DNA of 64,000 nucleotides from an uncultured Lachnospiraceae bacterium (GTDB taxonomy: Bacteria > Bacillota > Clostridia > Lachnospirales > Lachnospiraceae). How positions within the stretch are numbered: position 1 is the first letter of the stretch; the number at the start of each line of letters is the position of its first letter. Under the pieces are notes generated by a model. That model did not search any database and was not told the origin of the DNA. It saw only the letters and a list, made by a program, of their open reading frames with translations. The position numbers were made by a program, and so were the translations under genes. Below are positions 1 through 7,345 of this stretch, piece by piece. Location: positions 1 to 64,000 of the forward strand of contig CAJTRK010000007.1 of assembly GCA_910578475.1 (NCBI GenBank), given 5' to 3'.

Positions 1-311
1 TCAATACCCACAAACCGTCCTCCCTGTATAAACGTTATCCGCCGGAAGAAGCAAGACGCATTCTGAAAAGGCTGGAAATACATTATACCCCGAAGCATGG
101 GAGCTGGCTGGACATTGCTGAAATTGAGCTGAATGTAATGACCAGGCAGTGTCTTTCACGCCGTATTGCTGAAATAGACTTATTACGCATTGAATTATCA
201 GCATGGGAAGCGGAAAGGAATACGTCCGCGTCAAAAGTCAACTGGCATTTCCGGACAAACGATGCCCGGATAAAGCTTAGTTCTTTGTATCCCAGATTTA
301 CTACTGCCTAA
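1..311 (+). CDS. IS630 family transposase, C-terminal part (cut by window edge)
   Basis: Reading in frame from base 3, the sequence encodes the last ~102 residues of an IS630/Tc1-mariner-type DDE transposase and stops at TAA 309-311. The segment HYTPKHGSWLDIAEIELNVM carries the SWL(D/N)xxE context in which the last catalytic acidic residue of the DDE triad sits, and NWHFRTNDARIKLSSLYP is the usual IS630 C-terminus. The first two catalytic aspartates would lie upstream of the window, so whether the gene is intact cannot be seen. The reading frame is open throughout the visible part. No ordinary gene follows for 346 bases. Confidence 0.87.
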   Translation, partial: NTHKPSSLYKRYPPEEARRILKRLEIHYTPKHGSWLDIAEIELNVMTRQCLSRRIAEIDLLRIELSAWEAERNTSASKVNWHFRTNDARIKLSSLYPRFTTA

Positions 312-329
312 AGAGGTGGTAGTAAATCT
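294..329. repeat. 11-bp inverted repeat spanning the transposase stop codon
   Basis: AGATTTACTAC (294-304) and GTAGTAAATCT (319-329) are perfect reverse complements separated by 14 nt that include the TAA stop. There is no T-run behind it, so it is a poor intrinsic terminator. A hairpin here could block outward transcription or translation at the end of the element. Confidence 0.6.
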
Positions 330-343
330 AAATATCAACGTGT

Positions 344-361
344 CAGTACACTAGTGTACTG
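344..361. repeat. 18-bp perfect palindrome at the likely IS630 terminus
   Basis: CAGTACACTAGTGTACTG is self-complementary and centred on CTAG, the preferred target of IS630, which duplicates the central TA. It may mark the right end of the element, or a junction where two element ends share one TA. The left end is outside the window, so the terminus is inferred. From 362 to 657 I see no gene, only AT-rich sequence with a possible promoter near its end. Confidence 0.5.
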
Positions 362-622
362 TATCAAATAAACTTATTTTTCTCACGTTTTTAATCTCCT
401 TAACTTACGATTTGTGCCGCCAATAGAATACCACAATCACACGCATGTTTATATCAAATTTTTATTAAATTTTTTCTCCTGTGATATGGACTGGCTGATA
501 TGATTGATTTCGGCGCTAAAAAATGATTTTCTACTGTAAACGATGTATCTTTTATGGGCGTAACACTTTTGTATGCAGACAGATAATTCGACATATTTCG
601 TAAACTTTGTAAAAAAACAACA

Positions 623-628
623 TATAAT
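623..628 (+). promoter_or_regulatory. Possible -10 box for the DUF4474 gene
   Basis: A perfect TATAAT stands 29 nt before the start codon of the next gene in an AT-rich stretch. No convincing -35 hexamer is present at 16-18 bp spacing, so this is a tentative promoter. Confidence 0.35.
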
Positions 629-657
629 AGTACAAAATACAATAACAGGTTTATACT

Positions 658-1611
658 ATGTATGCTGCTCTTTTTATTTTACTGATACTGGCTCTTATCT
701 GTATGCTTTTTGGGCATTTCCGCAGAAAAAAAATTATCTGCAGGATTGAATGTATGGATAAGTGCAGGAAATGCTCTTTGCTGGAAGAGCTGGCGGAGCC
801 TTTTGGCTACGCATATCACTGTTGCTGCGGCTATTTTTCATCTACCGTCGATGCCTGGCAGAAGGCTGCCGGTTATACCTGGTTCTATGACTATATGGCG
901 CCCAGGTTCCAGATGGTGTTTGATTCCCTTCCGGTTTATTTCAATTATGACGGTAAAACATGGTTGATAGAGTTATGGAAAGGCCAGTACGGAATCAATA
1001 CCGGCGCGGAAATTGGCATTTATCATGCAGACAGGATGCTGTCGGAGGCAGAATATCGCACGGCGCTTTTCGAAGCTGTGGGAGAGAATGAAATGCTGCC
1101 CTGTTCTATGGAATTATTTGAAGAAAACGGAGACTTTGTCAAAATCTCCGAAAGACATTGGTGGCTGACGGCTTTTATACCGGGTGTTTTTTCTCAGCCG
1201 TCCGAACTGTGCCTGAAAGCGTCCATCAGTTTTTACGACAGAGAAATGCTGGAGGCCTTTTACCGGGGATTATGCCGGGCAGGTTATCCTGAAGAGATGA
1301 TTACGGTGCGGAATCTTTGTCTGTCTTTTGCCTTTCATCGGCCGCTGCCGGAGCGTTACGGTCTGCTGACGCGTTTTCACCGCCGGCTGTCACAATGTCT
1401 GAACCAGATATATTGTCGTCTTTTTATATGGATGACAAGACCTTTTGTCTGTACGGAAGACCGTGTCCTGTTTCTCTACTATTACATTCCATTCTGTTTT
1501 CGGAAATTGATGCGTCTGCGCCGCTGTCACAGGCGATGCCATAAGAAAAACGGTTGTCATCGTCCGAAATGCTGCCGCAGATGCAGGCCGCGCGGAAGAA
1601 GTAAAGCATGA
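658..1611 (+). CDS. DUF4474 domain-containing membrane-anchored protein
   Basis: A 317-residue protein with one N-terminal transmembrane segment (about residues 3-20, followed by a basic stretch) and a DUF4474-type domain, recognised from FDSLPVYFNYDGKTWLIELW and the following KGQYGINTGAEIGIYH region (about residues 85-120). The biochemical role of this family, common in Clostridia, is not known to me. The N-terminus is cysteine-rich (CMDKCRKC, later HCCCG), and the C-terminal tail is strongly basic with many Cys, Arg and His residues, which is unusual. The ribosome binding site is weak (ACAGGT). Its last 4 bases overlap the start of the metallophosphoesterase gene (ATGA), so the two are translationally coupled. 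Confidence 0.75.
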   Translation: MYAALFILLILALICMLFGHFRRKKIICRIECMDKCRKCSLLEELAEPFGYAYHCCCGYFSSTVDAWQKAAGYTWFYDYMAPRFQMVFDSLPVYFNYDGKTWLIELWKGQYGINTGAEIGIYHADRMLSEAEYRTALFEAVGENEMLPCSMELFEENGDFVKISERHWWLTAFIPGVFSQPSELCLKASISFYDREMLEAFYRGLCRAGYPEEMITVRNLCLSFAFHRPLPERYGLLTRFHRRLSQCLNQIYCRLFIWMTRPFVCTEDRVLFLYYYIPFCFRKLMRLRRCHRRCHKKNGCHRPKCCRRCRPRGRSKA

Positions 1612-2429
1612 GCGCCGGGAAACGTCTGGAACGTGCTTTTGCCGGGGCGCGTGTGCTGCCCTTTCATCCTCGTTCCAAATATATCCTGATAAGCGACTGC
1701 CACAGAGGCGTTGGAACTTCGTCCGACAATTTCCTGAAAAATCAACACTTGTATTATGCGGCGTTAGAATATTATTATAGAAATGGATATACCTATATTG
1801 AACTGGGGGACGGAGAAGAGCTTTGGGAGAATCGGAAGCTGCGCAATATTACCGAAATTCACGAAGACGTTTACTGTATGTTCGCAAGGTTTGAAGAAAG
1901 AGGCCGGCTTTATCTGCTGTATGGCAACCATGATATTGTCCGTAAAAAGAATCCTGCTTTTCAGGAAGCCGTGATTTTGTACGCCGACGGCATGCCGGAG
2001 AACTCGCTGTACCTGACGCACGGCCATCAGGCAAGTTTTTTAAATTCGACGCTCTGGCCGCTGGCGCGGTTTCTGGTGCGGTACTTTTGGAGTCCGCTGG
2101 AAAATCTGGGATTTTTAGACCCCACCAGCGCTGCCAAGAATTATCAGGTAAAAGAAAAATGCGAAGAAAGACTGCGTGAATGGGCGGAGAATCATCATCA
2201 TATTCTGGTCACAGGGCATACACACCGCCCTGTGCTGCCGGAGGAGCCGTCTTTTTACTACAATACGGGAAGCTGCGTCCATCCCCGCTGTATCACCTGC
2301 ATCGAGATTGAGCGGGGAGGGATGACCCTTGTGAAATGGACGATGTCATCCAGAGCCGACAGCATTCTGTATGTGGCGAGAGAGGTCATATCCGGGCCCG
2401 TCAAGATTCTGGGCAGGAAAGAAACTTGA
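1608..2429 (+). CDS. Calcineurin-like metallophosphoesterase (LpxH/YbbF-like fold)
   Basis: A 273-residue protein with the full set of metallophosphoesterase metal-binding motifs in order: SDCHRG, GDGEE, GNHD, THGH and GHTHRP. These residues normally hold a dinuclear metal centre that hydrolyses phosphomonoesters or phosphodiesters. No signal peptide is visible, so it should be cytoplasmic or peripheral; the WPLARFLVRYFW stretch could contact a membrane. The substrate cannot be told from sequence; LpxH-type proteins cleave UDP-diacylglucosamine, but lipid A is not expected in a Gram-positive. It is coupled to the upstream DUF4474 gene by a 4-bp overlap, which suggests a joint envelope-related role. 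Confidence 0.85.
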   Translation: MSAGKRLERAFAGARVLPFHPRSKYILISDCHRGVGTSSDNFLKNQHLYYAALEYYYRNGYTYIELGDGEELWENRKLRNITEIHEDVYCMFARFEERGRLYLLYGNHDIVRKKNPAFQEAVILYADGMPENSLYLTHGHQASFLNSTLWPLARFLVRYFWSPLENLGFLDPTSAAKNYQVKEKCEERLREWAENHHHILVTGHTHRPVLPEEPSFYYNTGSCVHPRCITCIEIERGGMTLVKWTMSSRADSILYVAREVISGPVKILGRKET

Positions 2430-2584
2430 GAATTGCCGGTTATGGGACGCGGAAGTCATCAGGCGGGCAATTTTGAGGGACTCTTCCAAGTATGAGACGG
2501 TGAAGAAGGATTTTGACGAAATTGTCAAAAAGGAGACAGCAATGAGGGGGACAGAAAGATAGGAAGCGGCTGACGGAAAAAGGT

Positions 2585-2614
2585 TTTACGAATACGGGAA
2601 GAATAGTGTATAAT
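2585..2614 (+). promoter_or_regulatory. Sigma-A-type promoter for the ATPase-TPR gene pair
   Basis: TTTACG (2585-2590) and a perfect TATAAT (2609-2614) are separated by 18 bp and lie about 97 nt before the ATPase start codon. The -35 match is moderate. Confidence 0.55.
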
Positions 2615-2642
2615 ATGAAATAAATGATTTTATCAGGAAAAG

Positions 2643-2669
2643 AAGGTTGAAAGAAAATTTTTCAACCTT
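2643..2669 (+). other. Hairpin in the 5' leader of the ATPase gene
   Basis: AAGGTTGAAA (2643-2652) and TTTCAACCTT (2660-2669) form a perfect 10-bp stem with a 7-nt loop. It lies between the predicted promoter and the gene and is not followed by a T-run, so it looks like a leader structure or operator rather than a terminator. Confidence 0.5.
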
Positions 2670-2710
2670 GATTTGAGGGTCAAATATGAAAGTAGAAAGG
2701 AAAATCCAAA

Positions 2711-4006
2711 ATGAGATTTGCGAATCAGATATCTGAAATATTCAACGCTTTTTCCCCGGAACCGTTAAAAGGCGAACAGATGGAGAAATTTTATTGCGGC
2801 AATACGATGGAATACCGGATGGGTGATAAATATGATTCTCCAATAGAAGATATTTTTGAAAGCTGTCAGGAAGAAAGATATCAGGCATTTTTGCTTCTTG
2901 GCCATAAGGGATGCGGAAAGAGTACAGAACTGAACCGGCTTTCCGCGGCGTTGGTTTCCAAAGGATATCCGGTAAAGACGATTGTATGCAGCATGGATTT
3001 GGATATGTTTAATATTGTATATTCTGACCTTTTCATTTTGATGGGAGAAGCGTTATTGGAAATTGCCAAAGACTGTGGATGCACGGTCAGTAAGAAAATA
3101 CTTGACGCCATCCGGCATTTTTGGGATAAGAGGACGGAAACTCTGGTATTAAGCAGGGAAGAAAACAAGGACATAGAAGCGGGAGCGTCCGCAGAAACGC
3201 CTGGGATTTTTCAGGTTCTGAACGTATTTGCGAAGATTAAAGCGGATTTAAAATTAAATGAAGAAACCAGGAAAGAATATCGGAAGGAAATCAGCATTCG
3301 TTCCAGCGAATGGATGGAGCTGCTGCGTAATCTTTCCGAAGAGATTGTAGATAAAACAGGTGGAAAAGCACCGGTCATTATTTTTGAAGATTTAGACAAA
3401 CTGAATCCGGAAGACGCCTGGAACGTATTTTATAACTATGCGGCAATTCTTTCCGGGATGCCGTTTCCGGTCATATATACGTTCCCAATCGGGCTTTCCT
3501 ACGATGCCAAATTTGCGGCGATGGAAGGTTATTTTACGACCAAAACATTGCCCATGATTAAAATCGAAACAATAGAGGGTCAGCCATATGCGGACGGTAT
3601 CGATATTATACGGCAGATTGTCGCAAAGCGCGCTGACCTGCAATTATTTGAGGAGAATGTTTTAGATTGTCTTATTCAATATTCGGGCGGTTCCTTGCGT
3701 GATTTATTCCATATGATAAATTCAGCGGCCAAAAGGGCGGAACGCAGAAACAGCGGCAGCATTGCCCCGGAGGATGCGGAGCGGGCGTTGGAAGAAATGA
3801 AGACTTCGCTGACCAGACGAATTGAACAGGGCGATTATGAATTTTTGGTTCGTATCTATGAGGGGAACAAAGAATTGATTGAAAACAAGGAGTTCCTTCT
3901 GAAAATGTTACAGGCGTCTGTGGTTCTCGAATATAACGGGAAAAGATGGCATAATCTTCACCCTTTGGTGGCGCGTTTTTTCAGGGAACAAAAGCTTATA
4001 GGTTGA
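2711..4006 (+). CDS. P-loop AAA/STAND-like ATPase paired with a TPR protein
   Basis: A 431-residue ATPase. The Walker A motif GHKGCGKST is at about residues 64-72, and a Walker B-like VIIFEDLDKL at about 220-229. The stretch SGGSLRDLFHMI around residue 325 resembles the sensor-2/arginine region of ORC/Cdc6- and STAND-type AAA proteins, and a short winged-helix-like C-terminus follows. There is no signal peptide or membrane segment. The GH(R/K)GxGKSTEL form of Walker A is typical, in my experience, of ATPases encoded beside TPR proteins in predicted bacterial conflict systems. The TPR gene begins 9 nt downstream. The substrate or trigger is unknown. Confidence 0.72.
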   Translation: MRFANQISEIFNAFSPEPLKGEQMEKFYCGNTMEYRMGDKYDSPIEDIFESCQEERYQAFLLLGHKGCGKSTELNRLSAALVSKGYPVKTIVCSMDLDMFNIVYSDLFILMGEALLEIAKDCGCTVSKKILDAIRHFWDKRTETLVLSREENKDIEAGASAETPGIFQVLNVFAKIKADLKLNEETRKEYRKEISIRSSEWMELLRNLSEEIVDKTGGKAPVIIFEDLDKLNPEDAWNVFYNYAAILSGMPFPVIYTFPIGLSYDAKFAAMEGYFTTKTLPMIKIETIEGQPYADGIDIIRQIVAKRADLQLFEENVLDCLIQYSGGSLRDLFHMINSAAKRAERRNSGSIAPEDAERALEEMKTSLTRRIEQGDYEFLVRIYEGNKELIENKEFLLKMLQASVVLEYNGKRWHNLHPLVARFFREQKLIG

Positions 4007-4015
4007 GAGAAGGGC

Positions 4016-5782
4016 GTGGTTTTCAGAATGCAGGAGAGAAATCAGGATGGGTATCAGGCGTTGGGATGGATTATCAACAAGTCAGAGTATGGTTTGTTTC
4101 TTGTGGTTGCTGAAGAGCCGATACAGCAGGAGATTGCCGATGTCTACCGGGGCGGTATGATAGGCGTTTATGATTATAAACGATACCCAGGGGAATATTC
4201 TTTTCAGATATTAAAAGAGTGGATTGACGGGCAGACGGATATACAAACGTTTTTTATTCTCAATTTTCAGTTTGCACTGCAGAGCGGGAAAGATATCAAT
4301 CGTCTGAACTTTAGCAGGGACATGTTGACACAGTTGAGGAAAAATCTGATATTTTTTACGACACCATATGGAGATGACCGGCTTGCGGCCGGAGCATATG
4401 ACTTTTATTCTTTTCTGAAACTCAGAATCCTTTTTCATAATTATGTAGATAAAAAGGGCTTGTATGATTCCGCATTTACTTTGGAAACTGCATATGAACG
4501 GACGGGTGGGGAAGGGACGGAGGCGCGACAGAATAGTGAGCGGCCGGAAAATACGCGAAATGCACAGAAACAGGGTGCGGAAGGAGAAATAGTAAAGAAA
4601 CGGTTACAGGAAGCCTATTCGTTGGTGCAGCAGAGCAAAGAATCCTGCGATAAGGCGGAATATCAGGAAAGTGTGGAATTGCTGCTGAAGGCGGCAGGCA
4701 TTTATGAAAGCATTCTGGGAACGGAACATCTGGAAACTGCTGCTGTGTACCGTGATTTGGCATATCTGTATGAGCGATTGTGTGCCTATGAGCAGGCGGA
4801 AGAATGGTGTAATAAGTCATTAGCTGTTTATGAAAGAAATTTGGGCGTTCATCCGGACACAGCAGATAATTATAATATTTTGGCACGGATTTATGAGAGT
4901 CGGGGGATATACGATGAAGCGGAGAAGTTGTATCAGAAAGCGATTCATATAGGAAAAGAACTGTTGGGGGCGGAACACCCCAATACAATAGCATACTGTC
5001 ATAATCTGGCCGGTATATATGCAGAGCGGGGAAGGTACAAAGAAGCAGAGGAACTTTATAAACAGGGACAGCGGCTGTCGGAGAAGGCACTTGGAGAAAA
5101 GCATAGTCGTACGACGGCGGGTTATAATGATTTGGCTTTAATATATTTAAAACAGGGAAGGTATCGGGAAGCGGAAGAACTGCTGATAAAAACACTTGCG
5201 ATTGAGGAAGAGTTGGGAGATGAGAATCTTGATATTGCGGTGACTTATAATAATATGGCTTCCGTATATACCCACCAGAAAAGATACGCGGAAGCAGAAG
5301 AACTGTATCAGAAGGTTATTTCCATATATGAAAGCATATTAGGGGAAAACAATCCGAGAATCGCGTCCGCTTATAATAATCTGGCGGGTCTTTATATGCA
5401 GCTGGAAAAATTCAAAAAGGCTGAAAACATTTGTAAGAGAGTCGTGTCGATTTATGAGGAACTGTTTGACGGTAAGCATCCGAGGGCGGCAATTGCTTAC
5501 AGTAATCTGGCATACCTGTATGAAAAACAGGGTAAATACGCAGAAGCGGAAGAATGGTATATTAAAGCGCTTTCACTTTGTGAAGCGTTGTACGGAGAAA
5601 ATCATCCGGAGACGGTGAAGGGTTATTGTAATCTGGCCGATTTGTATGAAAAACAGGGCGCGTATGAAAAAGCAGGACAATGGTATCATAAAGCGCTTCC
5701 CATAGCAAAAAAGATATTGGGTAAAAACCATGACCGGACAAAATCCATTTCCGATAAATTAACCTGTTTACACGGAAATTAG
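4016..5782 (+). CDS. Kinesin-light-chain-type TPR protein with N-terminal effector-like domain
   Basis: A 588-residue protein. Residues ~1-150 form a globular domain with LNFSRDMLTQLRKNLIFFTT and DDRLAAGAYDFYSFL, a pattern I associate with TPR partners of STAND ATPases. Residues ~195-580 hold about nine TPRs of ~42 residues with the kinesin-light-chain signature (YNNLAxxYxxQxxYxEAExLYxKAL and variants). The GTG start at 4016 sits close behind GAGAGAAGGG; ATG 4028 is the alternative. It very likely forms a complex with the ATPase encoded just upstream. The repeats are well conserved among themselves, which fits a peptide- or protein-sensing solenoid. The role is inferred. Confidence 0.75.
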   Translation: MVFRMQERNQDGYQALGWIINKSEYGLFLVVAEEPIQQEIADVYRGGMIGVYDYKRYPGEYSFQILKEWIDGQTDIQTFFILNFQFALQSGKDINRLNFSRDMLTQLRKNLIFFTTPYGDDRLAAGAYDFYSFLKLRILFHNYVDKKGLYDSAFTLETAYERTGGEGTEARQNSERPENTRNAQKQGAEGEIVKKRLQEAYSLVQQSKESCDKAEYQESVELLLKAAGIYESILGTEHLETAAVYRDLAYLYERLCAYEQAEEWCNKSLAVYERNLGVHPDTADNYNILARIYESRGIYDEAEKLYQKAIHIGKELLGAEHPNTIAYCHNLAGIYAERGRYKEAEELYKQGQRLSEKALGEKHSRTTAGYNDLALIYLKQGRYREAEELLIKTLAIEEELGDENLDIAVTYNNMASVYTHQKRYAEAEELYQKVISIYESILGENNPRIASAYNNLAGLYMQLEKFKKAENICKRVVSIYEELFDGKHPRAAIAYSNLAYLYEKQGKYAEAEEWYIKALSLCEALYGENHPETVKGYCNLADLYEKQGAYEKAGQWYHKALPIAKKILGKNHDRTKSISDKLTCLHGN

Positions 5783-5808
5783 CGCTGCTGACGACCCTCT
5801 GAGCAGCC

Positions 5809-5844
5809 CTGCAAAATATACCGTAAAAACTGCAAAGTGTACCG
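5809..5844 (+). promoter_or_regulatory. Imperfect direct repeat with 21-bp period, LytTR-like operator
   Basis: CTGCAAAATATACCG (5809-5823) and CTGCAAAGTGTACCG (5830-5844) differ at two of 15 positions and repeat with a 21-bp period, two helical turns. The second copy ends 5 bp before the -35 hexamer. This is the layout of LytTR-type (AgrA/ComE/VirR) activator sites. The match in layout is seen; the identity of the binding protein is inference. Confidence 0.5.
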
Positions 5845-5849
5845 ATTGA

Positions 5850-5878
5850 TTGCTGAACGGACCCTCTTCTGCTATGCT
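5850..5878 (+). promoter_or_regulatory. Extended -10 promoter for the AgrC-like kinase
   Basis: TTGCTG (5850-5855), a 17-bp spacer and TATGCT (5873-5878) with a TG dinucleotide one base upstream (5870-5871) make an extended -10 promoter 41 nt before the start codon. Confidence 0.55.
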
Positions 5879-5919
5879 GTATATGATACAGGCACAGATA
5901 AGAAGGGGGTTCTTGTAAT

Positions 5920-7239
5920 ATGTTAGGTGGTTCGGTCTGGATAGCGATGATTCGGTTTGCCATAAGCCTTGCGGGGACGATTATCCTGTTTTCTCTGATG
6001 AGCAGCCACAGATTTTGCAGGAAAAAGATGGTAATCGGCTATATATGCTTCTGCGCCGCGGCAATTTCAGCGGCATGTATCTGGTATGTGATTGACTGGG
6101 AAAGCTGTGCGAAGATGGTTGCGTTTGTGCTTTATATGTGCTTTGCCGCATTTTCCGTCTTCATGAGCAGCGACCCGTTTGCGCTGTCGCTGTATAAGCT
6201 CGCGCTCACCTTTTATCTGCTCGCGGTATTTCTTATCGGCGGAATCGAAGTGGCCGTGCTGTTCTTTGACAGAAATGTATGGGCGGATATTGTGGCGCGC
6301 ATTGTTCTGATTCTGCTGATGGCAGTTTTTATTGATAAAAAAGTAAAAGGAGCCATTCGGGGATTCGGCGAATATGTGGAGAATGAACTGGACAGATTCA
6401 GCGTTACCGTTATGATTATCAGCATTCTGTTCGGTATCGGGTTCATCCTGAATCCCAACACACAGGAACAGACGCCATACCGGCTTTTCCAGATACTGAT
6501 GAACTTTTTCCTGACCGGAGCCTTGCAGATTCTGGTGTTCCGGCTCTATTTTCATATCGGAAAAGAGAACGAATACAGGAAAGAAAACCAGCTGATGCAG
6601 ATGAATCACAGACTGCTTGAGCGGAATATGAAGCTGTTGGAAGAATCCGTTGAATCGGGAAAAAGGATTCGGCACGATGTGCGGCATCATAACGCGGTAA
6701 TCGCGGAGTATGCCCGCAGAGGGCAGAAGGAAGAGCTTCTGCGTTATCTGAAAGAATATGATAAAGAGACGGACGAGGGCGTAAAAAAGGTCGTGTCGGC
6801 CAATACCGCCATCAATAATCTGCTTTCGGCCTATACGGAATGGGCGGAAAAAGAACAGATAAAAGTGACAATGGAGGTGGAACACAGCAGAGACCTGGCG
6901 ATACCGAACATCGATTTGGTCACGGTGCTGGCCAACGCCTATGAAAACGCTATTTATGGATGTATGGAAGTAAAGAAGCAATCGAAAGAACGGGAATGCT
7001 TCATCCATTTGATGGTCAAAAGAAAGAAAAACAAAATCGTCATCTATTGCGCAAATACATGCAAGCCGGAAACCGAAATCCGAAGCGGGCTGCCGAGACC
7101 GGAAGCGACGGGTGGAATCGGGGTTCACAGCATTATCAGAACGGCTGAAAAATTTGACGGAGAATTTGACTTTAAGAATGATAACGGGGTGTTCGTTTTC
7201 CGGCTGATTATGAATGTCCCTCCTGCGACTGTGGTTTAA
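5920..7239 (+). CDS. AgrC-like GHKL sensor histidine kinase (orphan)
   Basis: A 439-residue protein with about six N-terminal transmembrane segments (residues ~8-200), then a coiled-coil linker, an H-box RHDVRHH with the likely phosphorylated histidine, and a GHKL ATPase domain with an N-box-like VLANAYENAI and a G-box TGGIGVHSI. This layout is that of quorum-sensing and peptide-sensing kinases (HATPase_c_5 family). SD AGAAGGGGG lies 10 nt before the ATG. No LytTR response regulator is adjacent, yet a LytTR-like direct repeat lies directly upstream of its promoter. The 7240-7345 gap carries the promoter of the next gene. Confidence 0.85.
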   Translation: MLGGSVWIAMIRFAISLAGTIILFSLMSSHRFCRKKMVIGYICFCAAAISAACIWYVIDWESCAKMVAFVLYMCFAAFSVFMSSDPFALSLYKLALTFYLLAVFLIGGIEVAVLFFDRNVWADIVARIVLILLMAVFIDKKVKGAIRGFGEYVENELDRFSVTVMIISILFGIGFILNPNTQEQTPYRLFQILMNFFLTGALQILVFRLYFHIGKENEYRKENQLMQMNHRLLERNMKLLEESVESGKRIRHDVRHHNAVIAEYARRGQKEELLRYLKEYDKETDEGVKKVVSANTAINNLLSAYTEWAEKEQIKVTMEVEHSRDLAIPNIDLVTVLANAYENAIYGCMEVKKQSKERECFIHLMVKRKKNKIVIYCANTCKPETEIRSGLPRPEATGGIGVHSIIRTAEKFDGEFDFKNDNGVFVFRLIMNVPPATVV

Positions 7240-7268
7240 GTGGATTTTATACCTTTTTTACCTGAATA

Positions 7269-7297
7269 TTGACATCGTCCGACGCGCTTGTTAGAAT
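7269..7297 (+). promoter_or_regulatory. Consensus sigma-A promoter for the PAS hybrid kinase
   Basis: TTGACA (7269-7274), a 17-bp spacer and TAGAAT (7292-7297), 48 nt before the start codon. The -35 is perfect and the -10 has one mismatch. Confidence 0.72.
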
Positions 7298-7345
7298 AGA
7301 GATAATAGCCAGATTATTGTTGCAGAGCGTAGGAGGAGAACAGCC

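Noticed and set aside
2371..2562. Short frame overlapping the metallophosphoesterase end with a protein-like tail (WDAEVIRRAILRDSSKYETV)
   Set aside because: It has no RBS, starts inside the upstream gene in another frame and has no recognisable relatives; it may be a gene remnant but I cannot support it as a feature.
4476..5195. 239-codon minus-strand frame opposite the TPR gene
   Set aside because: It mirrors the TPR repeats on the other strand, has Pro- and Tyr-rich shadow composition and no RBS.
6067..7128. 353-codon minus-strand frame opposite the AgrC-like kinase
   Set aside because: No RBS or domain, and the plus-strand kinase has clear motifs throughout.
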